A stretch of DNA of 32,273 bases, from NCBI GenBank assembly GCA_025350145.1, contig JANXYH010000098.1, positions 1-32,273 on the forward strand. Direction: 5' to 3'. Below are positions 30,498 to 32,273 of the stretch, piece after piece. Numbering within the stretch: the first letter of the stretch is position 1; each line of letters starts with the position of its first letter. Made by a program: the position numbers and the translations under genes. The notes under the pieces are model-generated. The model was given only the letters and a program-made list of their open reading frames with translations. It did no database searches and was not told where the DNA came from. The stretch is from Burkholderiales bacterium. GTDB taxonomy: Bacteria; Pseudomonadota; Gammaproteobacteria; Burkholderiales; Burkholderiaceae_C.

Positions 30498-31478
30498 ATG
30501 ACACCACTGGCCATCGATTTCGCCGCCATCGCCGCCGCCGCAGCGCGGCTCAAGGGCGTGGCCCACCGCACCCCGGTGCTGCGCCCGCGCAGTGCCGACC
30601 AGCGCTGCGGTGCGAGCGCCTTCTTCAAGGCCGAGAACCTGCAACGCATGGGCGCCTTCAAGTTCCGCGGCGCCTACAACGCCCTGTCGCAATTCAACCC
30701 CGAGCAGCGCCGCGCTGGCGTGATCGCCTTCAGCTCGGGCAACCACGCCCAGGCGATCGCCCTGTCGGCCAGGCTTCTGGGCATGCCCTCGGTGGTGGTG
30801 ATGCCGCATGACGCGCCGGCCGCCAAGCTCGCCGCCACCCGCGCCTACCAGGCCGACCAACCGGGCAGTGAGGTCGTGGTCTACCACCGCTTTCGCGAGG
30901 ACCGCGCGGCCATAGGCGCGGCCATCGCCGCCGAGCGTGGCATGACCCTGATCCCGCCCTACGACCACCCCGACGTGATGGCCGGCGCCGGCACCGCCGC
31001 GCTGGAATTGATCGAAGAGGTCGGCCCGCTGGACGTGTTGCTGGTCTGCGTCGGCGGTGGCGGGCTGATCTCGGGCAGCGCGGTCGCCGCCAAGCACCTC
31101 TGCCCCGACATCCGCGTGATCGGGGTCGAGCCCGAGGCCGGCAATGACACCCAGCAAAGCCTGGCGCGCGGCGAACTGGTCAGCATCGCCGTGCCGCAGA
31201 CCATCGCCGACGGCGCCCAGACCCAGTCCAGCGGCCAGCTCACCTTCCCGGTGATCCAGGCGCTGGTCGAGCGCATCGTCACCGTCAGCGACGATCAACT
31301 GATCCGCACCCTGCGGTTCTTCGCCGAACGGGTCAAGCAGGTGGTCGAGCCGACCGGCTGCCTGGCTGCGGCCGCGTTGCTGGAGGGCGTGGTCGATTTT
31401 CGCGGCCAGCGCGTCGGCGTGATCCTTTCGGGCGGCAACGTCGATCTGCCGCGCTACGCCGGGTATTTGGCGGGCTAG
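30498..31478 (+). CDS. PLP-dependent threonine/serine dehydratase family protein
   Basis: 326 residues, fold type II PLP enzyme. The Schiff-base lysine lies in GAFKFRGAYNAL (K55 from this start), the substrate loop is SSGNHAQA, and the phosphate-binding loop is CVGGGGLISG. There is no C-terminal ACT-like regulatory domain, so it resembles catabolic threonine/serine dehydratase or serine racemase rather than biosynthetic IlvA. The expected products are 2-oxobutanoate or pyruvate plus ammonia; serine racemisation is the alternative. ATG 30498 is preferred; ATG 30486 would add four residues. It is divergent from the PAS kinase across about 210 nt and is followed by the S10 peptidase gene after 73 nt. 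Confidence 0.9.
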   Translation: MTPLAIDFAAIAAAAARLKGVAHRTPVLRPRSADQRCGASAFFKAENLQRMGAFKFRGAYNALSQFNPEQRRAGVIAFSSGNHAQAIALSARLLGMPSVVVMPHDAPAAKLAATRAYQADQPGSEVVVYHRFREDRAAIGAAIAAERGMTLIPPYDHPDVMAGAGTAALELIEEVGPLDVLLVCVGGGGLISGSAVAAKHLCPDIRVIGVEPEAGNDTQQSLARGELVSIAVPQTIADGAQTQSSGQLTFPVIQALVERIVTVSDDQLIRTLRFFAERVKQVVEPTGCLAAAALLEGVVDFRGQRVGVILSGGNVDLPRYAGYLAG

Positions 31479-31551
31479 GCCTGGCCGGCGCTGCCGGATC
31501 GTGATCGTCACAATCGACCGCCAAACCTGAGCAAGCACCAAGGATCCGTGC

Positions 31552-32273
31552 ATGACGACCTCCGCCGACACCCAGCCTGCCGACAGCGCCGACGCCGCCA
31601 ACCCGGCACAAGCCGACAAGCGCCAGCGCGAGCGGGTCGACCGCTTGCTGGCGCGGCCGGCGGTGGTCGGCAGCGGGGCGGTGACGCTGGCCAGTGGCCG
31701 GCATCTGGCGTACAGCGTGCGGGCCAGCTTTGTGCCGGTGGTCGCGGGCGGGCTGGACGCGCAGGCCGGCGAGCCGCAGGCGGCGGTGTTCAGCATCGCC
31801 TATACCGCTGCCGGGGTGCAGACCGGGGCGCCGCGGCCGATCTGCTTTGCCTTCAACGGCGGGCCGGGCTCGGCCTCGGTCTGGTTGCACCTGGGTGCGC
31901 TGGGGCCGAAGCGGGTGGTGATGCCCGAGGACGGCCGCAACCCGGCACCGCCCTGGGGCCTGGTCGACAACCCGCACAGTTGGCTGGAGCACTTCGACCT
32001 GGTCTTCATCGATCCGCCGCACACCGGCTTTTCGCTCTCGGCCAGCGCCAAGGCGCGCGAGGCCCATCTGTCGGTCGACGGCGACATCGCCCTGATGGCC
32101 GAGGTGGTGCGCGCCTGGCTGGCCGCCAATGGCCGCTTCGGCGCGCCGCTGTACCTGGCCGGCGAGAGTTACGGCACGACCCGTGGCGCGGGCATCGCCA
32201 ACCAGTTGCAGGAACTCGGGCTGGCCCTGTCCGGGGTGGTGCTGGTGTCCTGCGCGATGGACCTGCAGAGCAT
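31552..32273 (+). CDS. S10 family serine carboxypeptidase-like protein (3' end outside window)
   Basis: The first 240 codons of an open frame that continues past the window edge; no stop is reached. S10 carboxypeptidase motifs are visible: the oxyanion loop FNGGPGSAS at 101-109 and the nucleophile elbow GESYGTTR with Ser206. 'FIDPPHTGFS' at 152-161 matches the DxPxGTGFS segment of the family. The Asp and His of the triad would be in the missing part. The first 30 residues are Ala/Asp-rich and polar, without a clear signal peptide, so location is uncertain. ATG 31552 has AGGA 7 nt upstream. It could release C-terminal residues from peptides. Confidence 0.88.
   Translation, partial: MTTSADTQPADSADAANPAQADKRQRERVDRLLARPAVVGSGAVTLASGRHLAYSVRASFVPVVAGGLDAQAGEPQAAVFSIAYTAAGVQTGAPRPICFAFNGGPGSASVWLHLGALGPKRVVMPEDGRNPAPPWGLVDNPHSWLEHFDLVFIDPPHTGFSLSASAKAREAHLSVDGDIALMAEVVRAWLAANGRFGAPLYLAGESYGTTRGAGIANQLQELGLALSGVVLVSCAMDLQS

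Noticed and set aside
29946-31796. A 616-codon minus-strand frame opposite the dehydratase and S10 genes.
   Set aside because: It spans the intergenic region and two genes with intact catalytic motifs on the other strand.

Overview
The window is GC-rich, densely packed DNA with the signature of a motile betaproteobacterium of the order Burkholderiales (Rubrivivax/Leptothrix/Sphaerotilus/Comamonadaceae-like). The grounds are an FlhDC master regulator with the zinc cysteines of the enterobacterial protein, a proton-type MotAB pair followed by CheY and CheZ, a PEP-CTERM (exosortase-sorted) protein, a DUF1841 protein, and codon usage strongly biased to G/C in the third position. Genus is inference; no rRNA or tRNA gene is visible.

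Layout. 1-142: right-hand part of a structured repeat whose left part lies outside the window. 139-7029 (all minus strand): a periplasmic family 5 solute-binding protein, a PEP-CTERM protein with its own sigma-54 type promoter, arginase overlapping a LOG-family nucleotide hydrolase by 4 nt, a ThiF/MoeB-type adenylyltransferase and a C-terminal processing protease. 7237-12601 (minus): a three-gene operon of a TPR-GT41 glycosyltransferase, a LapB-type type I secretion ABC protein and a HlyD-type adaptor. The genes are joined by 4-nt overlaps and none starts with ATG. 12686-19138 (minus): a motility block transcribed flhD-flhC, then a degenerate HD-GYP protein, a membrane-anchored methyltransferase, motA, motB, cheY and cheZ. 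Sigma-28-like promoters stand before the HD-GYP gene, motA and cheY, and a strong terminator separates flhDC from the rest. 19555-20589 (plus): divergent from flhDC, a receiver domain on a membrane anchor with a long Pro/Ala-rich linker.

20614-20877: a complete copy of the structured repeat (31-bp terminal inverted repeats, nested hairpins, no ORF). 20874-23911 (minus): kefF-like oxidoreductase, CPA2 (KefB/C-type) antiporter, a 6 x 8-bp tandem repeat and DUF1841. 23995-27427 (plus): MaoC-like hydratase, LuxR-type response regulator, M3 oligopeptidase. 27517-30285 (minus): multi-PAS hybrid histidine kinase, convergent with the peptidase across a bidirectional hairpin. 30498-end (plus): PLP-dependent threonine/serine dehydratase and the first 240 codons of an S10 serine carboxypeptidase that runs off the window.

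How the parts fit. FlhD and FlhC form the flagellar activator. MotAB power the motor, and CheY/CheZ carry and erase the chemotaxis signal. The glycosyltransferase and type I secretion genes directly follow cheZ, so a glycosylated secreted adhesin or glycosylated flagellin is plausible; neither substrate is in the window. The most unusual items are the terminal-inverted-repeat element whose end supplies the stop codon of two unrelated genes, the GT41/type I secretion operon, the membrane-tethered receiver protein beside flhDC, and promoters whose -10 elements contain the stop codon of the preceding gene.
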